NCBI GenBank assembly: GCA_030607105.1
Contig: JAUWFF010000043.1
Location: forward strand, 1 to 7,646
DNA: 7,646 nucleotides
Direction: 5' to 3'
Origin: Filomicrobium sp.
GTDB taxonomy: Bacteria > Pseudomonadota > Alphaproteobacteria > Rhizobiales > Hyphomicrobiaceae
Of this stretch, positions 1 through 7,412 are shown one piece after another; the first letter of the stretch is position 1, and each line of letters opens with the position of its first letter. The notes under the pieces are model-generated. The model did not search any database. It was not told the origin of the DNA and worked only from the letters and a program-made list of their open reading frames with translations. A program made the translations under genes and the position numbers.

Positions 1-1899
1 GCGCTGGAAGCCAAGGAAGGCGCGGATATACAGCCCGAGAACCAGACGCTCGCCTCCATCACGTTCCAGAACTATTTCCGGCTCTATGACAAACTCGCCG
101 GCATGACTGGGACGGCGGCGACCGAAGCGGCGGAGTTCATGGACATCTACGGTCTTGATGTTATCGAGATTCCGACCAACGTGCCGATCGCGCGCGCCGA
201 CGAAGACGATGAGGTCTACCGGAGCCAGGACGAGAAATACCGGGCGATCATCATGGAGCTTTCGGACGCTGTACGCCGCGGTCAGCCGGTTCTGGTGGGC
301 ACGGCATCCATCGAAAAATCCGAGTACCTGTCGGATCTCTTGAAAGACAAGAAGTACGTTCAAGAGCTGGGTAAGAAGCTTCTGGCGCAGGCGGAAACGT
401 TCAAGTCCGAGAAAGAGGCTGAGTACCGGGCCCATCTTGAAGACGTTGGGCAGCACCTTGCCGATCTCGCGGGTAAAGCCAAGACGGGCGAAACGCTCAT
501 TCCTCACCAGGTCTTGAACGCGCGATATCACGAGCAGGAAGCCCATATTATTGCCCAGGCCGGGGTGCCTAGCGCTGTGACTATCGCAACCAACATGGCT
601 GGCCGCGGCACCGACATTCAGCTCGGCGGCAATGCGGAATTCCTTTTGCGCGACTGGATTGAGGAAGAAGAGCGGGCCGGCCGTGAGGTAACGGACGCGG
701 CGATCGCCAAGAAAAAAGCAGATATTGAGGCCGATGTCTCCGCGAAAAAGCGGCAGGCGTTAGAGGCCGGGGGGCTTTATGTGGTCGCGACGGAGCGGCA
801 CGAAAGCCGGCGGATCGATAACCAGTTGCGCGGTCGCTCGGGCCGTCAGGGTGATCCGGGCCGTTCGAAATTCTATCTGGCGCTCGATGATGACCTAATG
901 CGCATCTTCGGCTCCGATAAGATGGAAGGCATCCTCAAGAAGCTTGGTATGCAGGAAGGCGAGGCGATTACGCACCGCTGGATGAACAAGTCGTTGGAGA
1001 TGGCTCAGAAGAAGGTTGAAGCACGCAATTACGATGCGCGTAAGTACGTCCTCAAGTACGACGACGTGATGAACGACCAACGTAAGGTAATCTTCGAACA
1101 ACGCCTTGAGATCATGGGCAGTGAAGACGTCTCCGAGACCGTCGAGGATTTGCGCCATCAGGTCATTACCGAGTTGATCAGCAAGCACATCCCCGAAAAA
1201 GCCTATGCGGAGCAATGGGATACGGTCGGGTTGGCGGAAGCCATTCAACAGGTCTTCGGGCTCGAAGTGCCGGTCGCGGAATGGGCCGAAGAAGAGGGTA
1301 TCGCAGACGAAGAGATCGAAGAGCGCTTGATCAAGGCGGTCGATGAGAGGGCAGCGAAGAAGGCCGTTGAAATTGGGCCGGAGCTGTTCCGCCAGATTGA
1401 AAAGATGGTCCTGCTGCAGACGCTTGATCACCTATGGCGTGAGCACCTGGTGATGCTAGAGCATCTGCGCCAAGTGATTGGGTTCCGCGCCTATGGTCAG
1501 CGCGACCCGCTCAACGAGTACAAGACTGAAGCGTTCGTTTTGTTTGAAACGCTACTGGCTCGGCTGAGAGAGATGGTGACCGGACAGCTGATGCATATCG
1601 AGTTGGCACCCGAGGAGGAAGAAGAATTCCTCCAGCCGGCTGAGTTGCCGCCAATGGAGGCCCATCATATCGATGCAACCACCGGACTTGATGAGTTTGA
1701 GTTTGCGGATGCCTCGGTTGACGGTGAAACGCGTTATGACGATGGCCGGGAACTGCGCCGAACTCCTTTGCAAACCCGAAAGCGGGCCGCACAGGTTGAT
1801 CCAAACGATCCGGCTACCTGGGGTAAGGTGTCACGCAATGCGGCGTGCCCTTGCGGTTCGGGGAAGAAGTACAAGCATTGCCACGGCAGCCATGGTTGA
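1..1899 (+). CDS. secA: Protein translocase ATPase subunit SecA, 5'-truncated by the window edge
   Basis: SecA is the motor ATPase that pushes unfolded preproteins through the SecYEG channel in the inner membrane. The frame is open from base 1, and the first residues ([20 protein letters not shown]) align near residue 350 of E. coli SecA, so about the last two-thirds is present (632 residues). Visible in order, numbered within the window: the NBD1 end with GMTGT (about 33-38); the NBD2 start (IPTNVPIAR); [29 protein letters not shown] (about 194-210); the arginine-finger region [20 protein letters not shown] (268-287); the scaffold and wing region ([38 protein letters not shown] split across it); and a C-terminal zinc motif, Cys616, Cys618, Cys627, His628 (C-x-C-x8-C-H), which binds SecB and phospholipid in characterised SecA. 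About 45 extra residues lie in NBD2 near residues 115-169 compared with E. coli. The frame is intact, and the gene ends in TGA. Confidence 0.98.
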   Translation, partial: ALEAKEGADIQPENQTLASITFQNYFRLYDKLAGMTGTAATEAAEFMDIYGLDVIEIPTNVPIARADEDDEVYRSQDEKYRAIIMELSDAVRRGQPVLVGTASIEKSEYLSDLLKDKKYVQELGKKLLAQAETFKSEKEAEYRAHLEDVGQHLADLAGKAKTGETLIPHQVLNARYHEQEAHIIAQAGVPSAVTIATNMAGRGTDIQLGGNAEFLLRDWIEEEERAGREVTDAAIAKKKADIEADVSAKKRQALEAGGLYVVATERHESRRIDNQLRGRSGRQGDPGRSKFYLALDDDLMRIFGSDKMEGILKKLGMQEGEAITHRWMNKSLEMAQKKVEARNYDARKYVLKYDDVMNDQRKVIFEQRLEIMGSEDVSETVEDLRHQVITELISKHIPEKAYAEQWDTVGLAEAIQQVFGLEVPVAEWAEEEGIADEEIEERLIKAVDERAAKKAVEIGPELFRQIEKMVLLQTLDHLWREHLVMLEHLRQVIGFRAYGQRDPLNEYKTEAFVLFETLLARLREMVTGQLMHIELAPEEEEEFLQPAELPPMEAHHIDATTGLDEFEFADASVDGETRYDDGRELRRTPLQTRKRAAQVDPNDPATWGKVSRNAACPCGSGKKYKHCHGSHG

Positions 1900-1993
1900 A
1901 GTTTAGGCTGAGGTTTGATTTTTACCTGCTCTAGAATACCTGGCTTTTGGGGCATCGTGACGAGCAGCCGGATATAGGCGCTTGGAGCCAGAC

Positions 1994-1999
1994 GGGAGG
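1994..1999 (+). promoter_or_regulatory. Ribosome binding site of the carbamoyltransferase gene
   Basis: GGGAGG lies 11 bases before the TTG at 2011. An in-frame TAG at 1975-1977 blocks any longer reading frame, and no ATG or GTG lies between it and the TTG. The site therefore decides the start. The resulting N-terminus (MRILGLVSATHDSG) matches the usual start of NodU-type proteins. Confidence 0.75.
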
Positions 2000-2010
2000 T
2001 ACACCGGCGT

Positions 2011-3768
2011 TTGCGTATACTTGGGCTTGTTTCAGCGACGCATGATAGTGGACTGGCAATTCTCGAGGATGGCAAACCTACGCTGGTCCTCGAAGAAGAA
2101 AGGCTTAATCGCGAGAAGCGGACGAAAGCCTTTCCCCGGCATTGTGTTATCGAGACATTCGGGCTTCGCGCGGCCGGGCTTCGTGATATCGATGTGATTA
2201 CCACGCCTTGGGACCAAAACAAGCTGCGTGCGCACTTCGGGCGCGTTTTGTTGTCCGGCCTGCCCTACAGCCTGAACTTGTTGCGTGAAAACTCCCACTC
2301 GCCACAGCGCAATGAGATCGTCCGACTCAATGCGGTGTTGTCCCGAAGACTGCAACGTATCATCGGTGGTCAATTCGAGTTGCCGGAGATTGTGCCGGTC
2401 GGGCACCATGATGCGCATGCCGCGGCCTTTTTCGTCTCGCCGTTCGACGAGGCCAACGTCCTCGTTATGGATGGGTTCGGAGATGATGCGTCAACAAGCA
2501 TCTATTCGGGGCATGACAAACACCTTGAACGGCTCTGGTCCGAGGGCATTCTAGACTCGCTGGGTCTGATTTACACGTTCATCACAAAATATCTGGGCTT
2601 CAAAGGGTTTTCGGACGAAGGCAAAGTGATGGCGTTGGCGGCTTGCGGCGATGACAGCTATGTGCATCGCTTTCGAGATGTGGTCCGGCTCTTGGACGAT
2701 GGCCGCTATGTGGTGGACATGTCCTATTTCAACTACGGTAAGTACGGCGAGCTGAAGCCGCTTACGGCGAAGTTCTACGACGTTTTTGGCCCCCCGCGTA
2801 AGCCGGGAAGCTTGTTGCAAGATCGGCATCTTGCCATCGCCTACGCGCTGCAATCGGTTACCGAGGATGTCGTCTTGCACATCGTGCGGGCGATGATGGC
2901 TCAGCAACCTTGCGACAACCTGGTATTGGCAGGTGGCGTGGCTTTGAATTGCGTTGTGAACGCGAAGATTCTGGAAAAAACGGACGTGAGGCGGGTCTGG
3001 GTGCCGCCGTGTGCCTCCGATACCGGAGCCCCACTCGGTAGTGCGCTTTGGTATTGGCATCAGACGCTGGGAGAACCGCGAGGTTTCGAGCTGACGCACG
3101 CCTACTATGGTCTCGAGTACTACGATGAGCAGATCGCTGAGGCGCTGAATGAGGCGGGTTTGACTTCGGAAATCCTCGAGGAGAGGGAGCTGATTGAGCG
3201 GGTCTCGCGGGATCTGGCTGATGGAAGGATAGTCGGCTGGTTTCAAGGGCGCTTCGAGATGGGGCCGCGGGCTCTTGGCAATCGTTCGATCCTCGCCGAT
3301 CCGCGCAATCCAGAAATGCGCGACATTCTCAACGCGAAGATCAAGCATCGGGAGGCGTTTCGGCCCTTTGCACCCGCCGTTCTAGAGGAGCATGCGGCCG
3401 AGTTCTTCGATATCGCACAGCCCGACCCGTTCATGACGCTTGCTCCCACAGTCCGAATGGACAAGCAGGTCAGGCTTCCGGCGGCTGTCCATGTTGACGG
3501 AACCGGGCGCATCCAAACGGTGTCCCGCGCGACGAACCGGCGCTATTATGATCTTATCGCCGCGTTTGGCCGGCTGACGGGAGTTCCGGTGTTGTTGAAT
3601 ACGAGCTTCAACCGGCAGGAGCCTATCGTCTCGCGGCCCAGTGAGGCCGTTTCGTGCTATCTGAGAACGGGCATGGACGTGCTGGCGATTGGTGATCGCT
3701 ACGTTACGGATCGCAATGAAAAGTCGCGGGCCTGGGCGGAGCGCACATTTGTGCAGGGGCCGATCTAA
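2011..3768 (+). CDS. NodU/CmcH/TobZ-family O-carbamoyltransferase
   Basis: This family uses carbamoyl phosphate and ATP to make carbamoyl adenylate, then transfers the carbamoyl group to a hydroxyl, as in Nod factor (NodU), cephamycin (CmcH) and tobramycin (TobZ). The protein has 585 residues, a normal family length. The N-terminal Kae1/TsaD-like domain shows HDSG (11-14), the metal-binding HHDAH (132-136), DGFGD (154-158), GFSDEGKVMALA (199-210), LAGGVALN (306-313) and the acidic site ASDTGAPLGSA (335-345). The C-terminal domain shows FEMGPRALGNRS (415-426), FRPFAPAVL (450-458), HVDGTGRIQTV (494-504) and NTSFN (530-534). All expected motifs are present, so it should be active in the cytoplasm. 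It starts at TTG, 111 bases after secA, with no recognisable terminator between, so read-through from secA is possible. No tailoring, glycosyltransferase or nod genes are nearby. The acceptor is unknown. Confidence 0.93.
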   Translation: MRILGLVSATHDSGLAILEDGKPTLVLEEERLNREKRTKAFPRHCVIETFGLRAAGLRDIDVITTPWDQNKLRAHFGRVLLSGLPYSLNLLRENSHSPQRNEIVRLNAVLSRRLQRIIGGQFELPEIVPVGHHDAHAAAFFVSPFDEANVLVMDGFGDDASTSIYSGHDKHLERLWSEGILDSLGLIYTFITKYLGFKGFSDEGKVMALAACGDDSYVHRFRDVVRLLDDGRYVVDMSYFNYGKYGELKPLTAKFYDVFGPPRKPGSLLQDRHLAIAYALQSVTEDVVLHIVRAMMAQQPCDNLVLAGGVALNCVVNAKILEKTDVRRVWVPPCASDTGAPLGSALWYWHQTLGEPRGFELTHAYYGLEYYDEQIAEALNEAGLTSEILEERELIERVSRDLADGRIVGWFQGRFEMGPRALGNRSILADPRNPEMRDILNAKIKHREAFRPFAPAVLEEHAAEFFDIAQPDPFMTLAPTVRMDKQVRLPAAVHVDGTGRIQTVSRATNRRYYDLIAAFGRLTGVPVLLNTSFNRQEPIVSRPSEAVSCYLRTGMDVLAIGDRYVTDRNEKSRAWAERTFVQGPI

Positions 3769-3812
3769 CTGTTCTCGCGCGGGCCAAAAGCGTCTTCAGA
3801 ATTCGAAGAGCC

Positions 3813-5003
3813 CTAGCGGCGTTTTGAGGCGCGCCGGCGGCGGTTCCCGCTGCGCCGTTTCTTGGCGTGCTGTTTGATGATTCGCTTTCTTTTTAGGGCG
3901 AGGAACCGCCGGCAGCTGACGCGCCGGAGATCACAAGTGGAGGTACCGCGCGTCCTGCGGCGGGCGCCACGCCCCTTCTTGCCGACTGTGACGTGACTAG
4001 AGGCTCGCGCTCTTGCTTCCTTGCGGAGGCGAAGGAACTTGTTGGGCGGCGTTGTCAGCCGTGCCAACAGCTTCTTTTCGGCGTCGGAAAGAGTTTGCCA
4101 ACGGGAGGGGCGGCTCACAATTTTCTGTAATAGCTGTTCGGCTTCTAAAATTTGCGCGGTTTCCCCGCACACGTTTAAAGGGCGCGTTGAACGCCCCACC
4201 TCCCCGGGGCCGGCGTCGATTATTTGATAGCTGCCCCTACAAACGCTTATCCGGGGTGGTCTTCTGGTGCGTTCAAAAGAGTCGTATCCTGCTCTGAGAT
4301 TTCTCCAAAAGGCAATCCACTCCGACTGCTCGTGCTTGTCGAGATTTTCGTCCGTCATTCGGAATGGGAAGACATGCACGGGGATGTGGTCCTGGCCCGC
4401 TTGCAATGCTGCCCTGACAAGACCGAAAACCTCCGAGATGACAGGGTTCGTCATGGCGTAGCAGCCAACCGAGGTGCAGCCGCCGTGGATCAAGATGTAG
4501 GAACCGGTTCGCAGGAGGGAGCGGTCGAAGGCGTTAGGGAAACCGATGTTGAGCGAGCGCGGCCAGCGTCCGGAGTAATGCAGTTGCCGCCTCGAAATGG
4601 TGTAAAAGCCCTCAGGACTCTGTTTGTCGCCTTCAGCAAGCTTGGGTCCTAGCGAGCCGGACCAATGACAGATCGGGTAGGTGGCGAACTTGACGTAGCG
4701 AGGGCCCTTCATCATCCAGAGTTCGAGCTGCGATTCTTCCTTGAAGATGCGCAGCATTACCGGCGTGCCGCTTTCCAGTTTAAACTTGGAGAGGCGGGCC
4801 TTTAGGGCGGTAATCTCGGGTGTGCCCGCCAGCGGGACGCCGCGCGCCACCTGCCGCTGACGTTCGATGCGGTCGGGTGCGGCGTCTTTCAGTTCGATGG
4901 TGACCGCGCCTGCCGAGACTGGCAGATGGCACGCCGAGAAAAGGACAAGGACGAGCGCGGCGACCGCGCGACGGGGCGGAATTGCGGCGCGTCTTGGTAT
5001 CAT
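3813..5003 (-). CDS. YafK/DpaA-family L,D-transpeptidase-fold protein with a basic C-terminal tail (third of three paralogues)
   Basis: This is a secreted cysteine enzyme of the YkuD-fold branch typified by E. coli YafK (DpaA/LdtF), which hydrolyses the bond between peptidoglycan and Braun lipoprotein. From the chosen ATG it has 396 residues. Residues 1-33 form a signal peptide: MIPRR, then a hydrophobic stretch, then either SPase I cleavage after AGA (31-33) or lipidation at Cys25 in LFSAC, a weak lipobox. The catalytic domain spans about 79-261 with RIFKEE, YPIC (Cys112), GDKQSPEGFYT and HGGCTSVGCYAM (His173; nucleophile Cys181), then FPFRMTDEN. A Cys255/Cys279 pair follows, then a helical-looking segment, then a 69-residue tail (328-396) with 30 Lys/Arg. 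The frame stays open upstream to an ATG at 5159, but those 52 residues are not signal-like, so I prefer 5003; neither start has a strong ribosome binding site. The gene ends 44 bases from the convergent carbamoyltransferase. Confidence 0.88.
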   Translation of the reverse strand: MIPRRAAIPPRRAVAALVLVLFSACHLPVSAGAVTIELKDAAPDRIERQRQVARGVPLAGTPEITALKARLSKFKLESGTPVMLRIFKEESQLELWMMKGPRYVKFATYPICHWSGSLGPKLAEGDKQSPEGFYTISRRQLHYSGRWPRSLNIGFPNAFDRSLLRTGSYILIHGGCTSVGCYAMTNPVISEVFGLVRAALQAGQDHIPVHVFPFRMTDENLDKHEQSEWIAFWRNLRAGYDSFERTRRPPRISVCRGSYQIIDAGPGEVGRSTRPLNVCGETAQILEAEQLLQKIVSRPSRWQTLSDAEKKLLARLTTPPNKFLRLRKEARARASSHVTVGKKGRGARRRTRGTSTCDLRRVSCRRFLALKRKRIIKQHAKKRRSGNRRRRASKRR

Positions 5004-5306
5004 ACGCTTCAGGGCAGCATGCGCTTTGGCCTTGATATGCAATACTCTGAACCCGCTTGGCCGATAAGGACCGTCGTGACGCAACCGCCTTGTGCGAGAA
5101 CGGATGGGTGCTGCTGATGTGTGGCGCGCCTTGCGGCTGTAATCTCGCCAAACGTGCATACACTAGCAGATCAGGCCGCCAGCGAAAGCAAAGTGGCAGC
5201 AATTATGATTAAAGGGGCGTGATCGCACAGATTTTAAGATCGCTCCAAAATGCAGCAGATACAACTCTTTGCATGCTGTCGCGGCATTTCAGATTTGTTC
5301 AAAGCG
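5004..5306. other. Gap between the second and third paralogues, no supported gene
   Basis: These 303 bases separate the stop of the second paralogue from the chosen start of the third. The third gene's frame stays open to an ATG at 5159, so up to 156 bases could be coding if the longer start is real. On the minus strand I found no convincing -35/-10 pair and no stem followed by a T run. A direct GCGATC repeat occurs around 5218-5243. The gap is long enough for a separate promoter of the third gene, but none is visible. Confidence 0.5.
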
Positions 5307-6215
5307 CTAGTTTGTTGCAACGGAATCTTTGTTCGCGCAACTGCGTGAGAGGCGGCGTGTTCCAGTGCTGCCAACCGCCCCTGGTGAAGCGACATAGATA
5401 CCGCCGCAGACATCCACGTGCGGCGGGATCCGCGTTTCCTCGAACAGGTCGTATGCAGCCTTCAGCTGTCCCCAGAACGGTTGCCACCTGTGACCGGCTT
5501 TTTCCTGTAGATTGGCTTCGGTCATGCGGAAGGGAAAAGCCTGGACCTGGAAGCGCTTCTGGCCGCTGTTCAAGGATGCCGTGATGATCCGCCAGATCTC
5601 GTCGACTCCGTCGTTGGTCATTGCATAGCAGCCGATGGAGGAGCAGCCGCCGTGTACCATGAGGTAGCTGCCGGTGCGGCCGTGGCTGCGGTCAAAGATG
5701 TTTGGGAAGCCGAGGTTAAAGGAGCGGTGCCAGCGGCTGGCCGGATTGAGCTGCCTCGAATTCACCGTGTAGATTCCTTCGGGAGACTGGCGGTCGCCCT
5801 GTTTGAGTTTGGGGCCTAACCGGCCGGAAAAACGGCAAATCGGATAGCTGGCGAAGAGCTTAAAGTTGTCTTCGCCCTTGAGCCAGACCTCAAGCAAAAA
5901 CTCGCGCTTGAAGATGCGGATGAATACCGGCGCGCCGCGCTTTACGCCAGCTTTCTCAAGTCGTGAATCGAGATCTCCCGGCGGGGTCCCCGGCAGTGGC
6001 CAAGCCATGCTCCAGTAGGCTAGCCGCCAAGTACGCTGGAAGGCGAGCGTGCGTGCGTCATTATCTGAAAAGAAGCCGCCGATGCGCTTTCCAAGGAGGC
6101 TGTCGAGACGCGATTCTAGGACGGCGGCGCCACCAACCAGGATGAGTGCGGCTATCAAAAGGTAGAGAGTCTTAAAGAAGCCGCCGCCGGAGGATTTCCA
6201 GTCCCGCTCTGCCAT
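5307..6215 (-). CDS. YafK/DpaA-family L,D-transpeptidase-fold protein with an N-terminal membrane anchor (second of three paralogues)
   Basis: The protein has 302 residues from the ATG at 6215, chosen because GGGAGG lies just upstream; the frame extends to a TTG at 6245 that has no such site. The N-terminus is MAERDWKSSGGGFFK, then about 20 hydrophobic residues (13-33) with no clear AxA cleavage site or lipobox. I infer an inner-membrane signal anchor with the enzyme in the periplasm. A linker of about 60 residues leads to the catalytic domain (about 95-275): IRIFKRE, YPIC (Cys127), LGPKLKQGDRQSPEGIYTV, HGGCSSIGCYAM (His188; nucleophile Cys196) and FPFRMTEANL. A cysteine pair, Cys270 and Cys293, closes the protein, followed by a short polar tail. 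The family includes E. coli DpaA/LdtF, which releases lipoprotein from peptidoglycan; the substrate here is unknown. The gene lies 111 bases after the lipoprotein paralogue on the same strand, with no promoter seen between, so cotranscription is plausible. Confidence 0.92.
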   Translation of the reverse strand: MAERDWKSSGGGFFKTLYLLIAALILVGGAAVLESRLDSLLGKRIGGFFSDNDARTLAFQRTWRLAYWSMAWPLPGTPPGDLDSRLEKAGVKRGAPVFIRIFKREFLLEVWLKGEDNFKLFASYPICRFSGRLGPKLKQGDRQSPEGIYTVNSRQLNPASRWHRSFNLGFPNIFDRSHGRTGSYLMVHGGCSSIGCYAMTNDGVDEIWRIITASLNSGQKRFQVQAFPFRMTEANLQEKAGHRWQPFWGQLKAAYDLFEETRIPPHVDVCGGIYVASPGAVGSTGTRRLSRSCANKDSVATN

Positions 6216-6219
6216 TTTG

Positions 6220-6225
6220 CCTCCC
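6220..6225 (-). promoter_or_regulatory. Ribosome binding site deciding the start of the second paralogue
   Basis: Read on the minus strand, GGGAGG is followed by four bases and then the ATG at 6215. This is the strongest Shine-Dalgarno match in the three-gene group. It favours the ATG over the in-frame TTG at 6245. The spacing is slightly short. Confidence 0.7.
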
Positions 6226-6326
6226 GCGCTCCGAAGCTCTTTCAAGGACGGCCAGTGGAACCCGAGAAGTCGTCAGGTTTGGGGCGGAACGCGATTGCGG
6301 GCGGCGGCTTTGTTCTTGCGGTTAAC

Positions 6327-7313
6327 TCAGAAACCCAGTGCGCTTAGCGGTCCCGTGGACGCTGTGGACTGGTTGGTTTTGCTCGGCGCCATGCCGAGGC
6401 CGTAAGGGACGAGCATCGGGTCGCCATTGCGTGCAACTGTCCGCATTTTAGGGCCTGCTGCCTTGATCTTTTTGAAGGCGATCTGCTCTTCAAAAGGCTG
6501 GGGGACGAATGGTTCGAGCCGGGGACGCCGGAAGTACGGGCAGCGGCCCTGCGGATTGATACCCTGGGTGGTAGGCCATGCAACGTTGACAATGTAACGG
6601 CGTTCGCAAACCGCCACATTGGGTGGAATGCGGTGGGCTTCGAAATGGTCGTAGCCGCCCTTCAACGTGCGCCAGAAGCGATACCATTTGTGCTTGCTGT
6701 GCCGCTTCAGGTTGGCATCGGTCATGCGGAATGGGAAGGCATGGACCTCAAAGCGCTCCTGTCCGCCGCGGAAAGCTTCCCTGGCAAGGGCATAGATTTC
6801 CTCCATCAGGGCATCGGTCATGGCGTAGCAGCCGGCAGAGCGGCATTTACCGTGCACCATCAAGAAGTTGCCAGTCCGGCTGTGGGCTTTGTCGTAGGCG
6901 TTCGGGTAGCCAAGGTTGAAGGCGACGTGGAAGCTAGAATTCGGATTCATCTGACGCTTGGACACCGAATAGAAGCCTTCGGGCGCCTGCTTGTCGCCTT
7001 GCTTCTGCTTGGGGCCGAGGTCGCCGGACCAGTTACATATCGGATAGGTCTTGTAGTGATAGAAGCGGCCGTCGTCCCGCGCCTTCCAAACTTCGAGTTC
7101 GGATTCTTCTTTAAAGATACGGATGAAGATTGGAGCGCCGGTGTCCATGCCCTTGCGGCCAAGAAGCATCATCGCTTCTTTGGACAATGGCTGTTCTGCA
7201 GGAGAAAGTTGTGGCGCGCCAGCACATGCCGCCAGCAGCACTGCTGAAGCGACAGCGAGCGCGACCGCACGCAAGCCCGATAGGCCCCTATTTCCCAGTT
7301 GGACCAAACTCAT
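6327..7313 (-). CDS. YafK/DpaA-family L,D-transpeptidase-fold lipoprotein (first of three paralogues)
   Basis: Of the three, this one most resembles E. coli YafK (DpaA/LdtF), for example in PFRMTDANLKRH and KGGYDHFE. From the ATG at 7313 it has 328 residues. Residues 1-30 form a lipoprotein signal: an Arg-containing start, the hydrophobic AVALAVASAVLLA, and the lipobox LAAC with lipidated Cys30. Position +2 is Ala, which under the E. coli rule points to the outer membrane. The catalytic domain begins near 59 with IFIRIFKEESELEVW, then YPIC (Cys93), KQGDKQAPEGFYSV and HGKCRSAGCYAM (His154; nucleophile Cys162). A cysteine pair (Cys236, Cys258) and a tail of about 70 residues rich in Pro, Lys and Gln follow. 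An in-frame ATG at 7343 would add ten polar residues; I prefer 7313 because AAGGGG precedes it at suitable spacing and the signal peptide is cleaner. It is probably the promoter-proximal gene of the group. Confidence 0.93.
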   Translation of the reverse strand: MSLVQLGNRGLSGLRAVALAVASAVLLAACAGAPQLSPAEQPLSKEAMMLLGRKGMDTGAPIFIRIFKEESELEVWKARDDGRFYHYKTYPICNWSGDLGPKQKQGDKQAPEGFYSVSKRQMNPNSSFHVAFNLGYPNAYDKAHSRTGNFLMVHGKCRSAGCYAMTDALMEEIYALAREAFRGGQERFEVHAFPFRMTDANLKRHSKHKWYRFWRTLKGGYDHFEAHRIPPNVAVCERRYIVNVAWPTTQGINPQGRCPYFRRPRLEPFVPQPFEEQIAFKKIKAAGPKMRTVARNGDPMLVPYGLGMAPSKTNQSTASTGPLSALGF

Positions 7314-7322
7314 CACGTAGTG

Positions 7323-7328
7323 CCCCTT
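7323..7328 (-). promoter_or_regulatory. Probable ribosome binding site of the lipoprotein paralogue
   Basis: AAGGGG on the minus strand is followed by nine bases and then the ATG at 7313. The alternative in-frame ATG at 7343 has only a weak purine stretch before it. This supports the shorter protein but does not prove it. Confidence 0.5.
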
Positions 7329-7358
7329 ACGATCGCCAATCATTCTCGTACCGACGTC

Positions 7359-7375
7359 GTTGACACGAGGTTAAC
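7359..7375. promoter_or_regulatory. Inverted repeat in the leader of the lipoprotein paralogue
   Basis: GTTGAC and GTTAAC flank a five-base centre (ACGAG). The six base pairs include one G-T. The element lies between the candidate promoter and the start codon, where an operator or a small leader hairpin would act. The plus strand here also reads TTGACA, but without a matching -10. Confidence 0.3.
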
Positions 7376-7412
7376 ACAATCGAATCGAATTGCGATACCC
7401 CGTCACATGGTC

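Noticed and set aside
895..1431. Open frame of 178 codons on the minus strand inside secA
   Set aside because: It lies opposite well-conserved SecA coding sequence and has no family features; it is a shadow frame of a GC-rich gene.
1932..1937. TAGAAT, resembling a -10 element, between secA and the carbamoyltransferase gene
   Set aside because: No -35-like hexamer lies 16 to 18 bases upstream, so a separate promoter cannot be supported.
2551..3348. Open frame of 265 codons on the minus strand inside the carbamoyltransferase gene
   Set aside because: It is antisense to conserved motifs of a clear gene and has no recognisable domain.
3793..3809. Small hairpin (TCTTC, seven-base loop, GAAGA) in the 44-base gap between the convergent carbamoyltransferase and third paralogue
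   Set aside because: A five-pair, AT-rich stem with no T run on either side is too weak to call a terminator, although the position would suit one.
5119..5130. TGTGGCGCGCC occurs here and again near 7209, suggesting a repeat
   Set aside because: The match is short, GC-rich and not extended on either side, and the second copy lies within coding sequence. Chance is sufficient.
6633..7247. Open frame of 204 codons on the plus strand across the lipoprotein paralogue
   Set aside because: It is the antisense shadow of the catalytic domain. Similar shadow frames occur opposite the same motif in the other two paralogues, which follows from their shared coding sequence.
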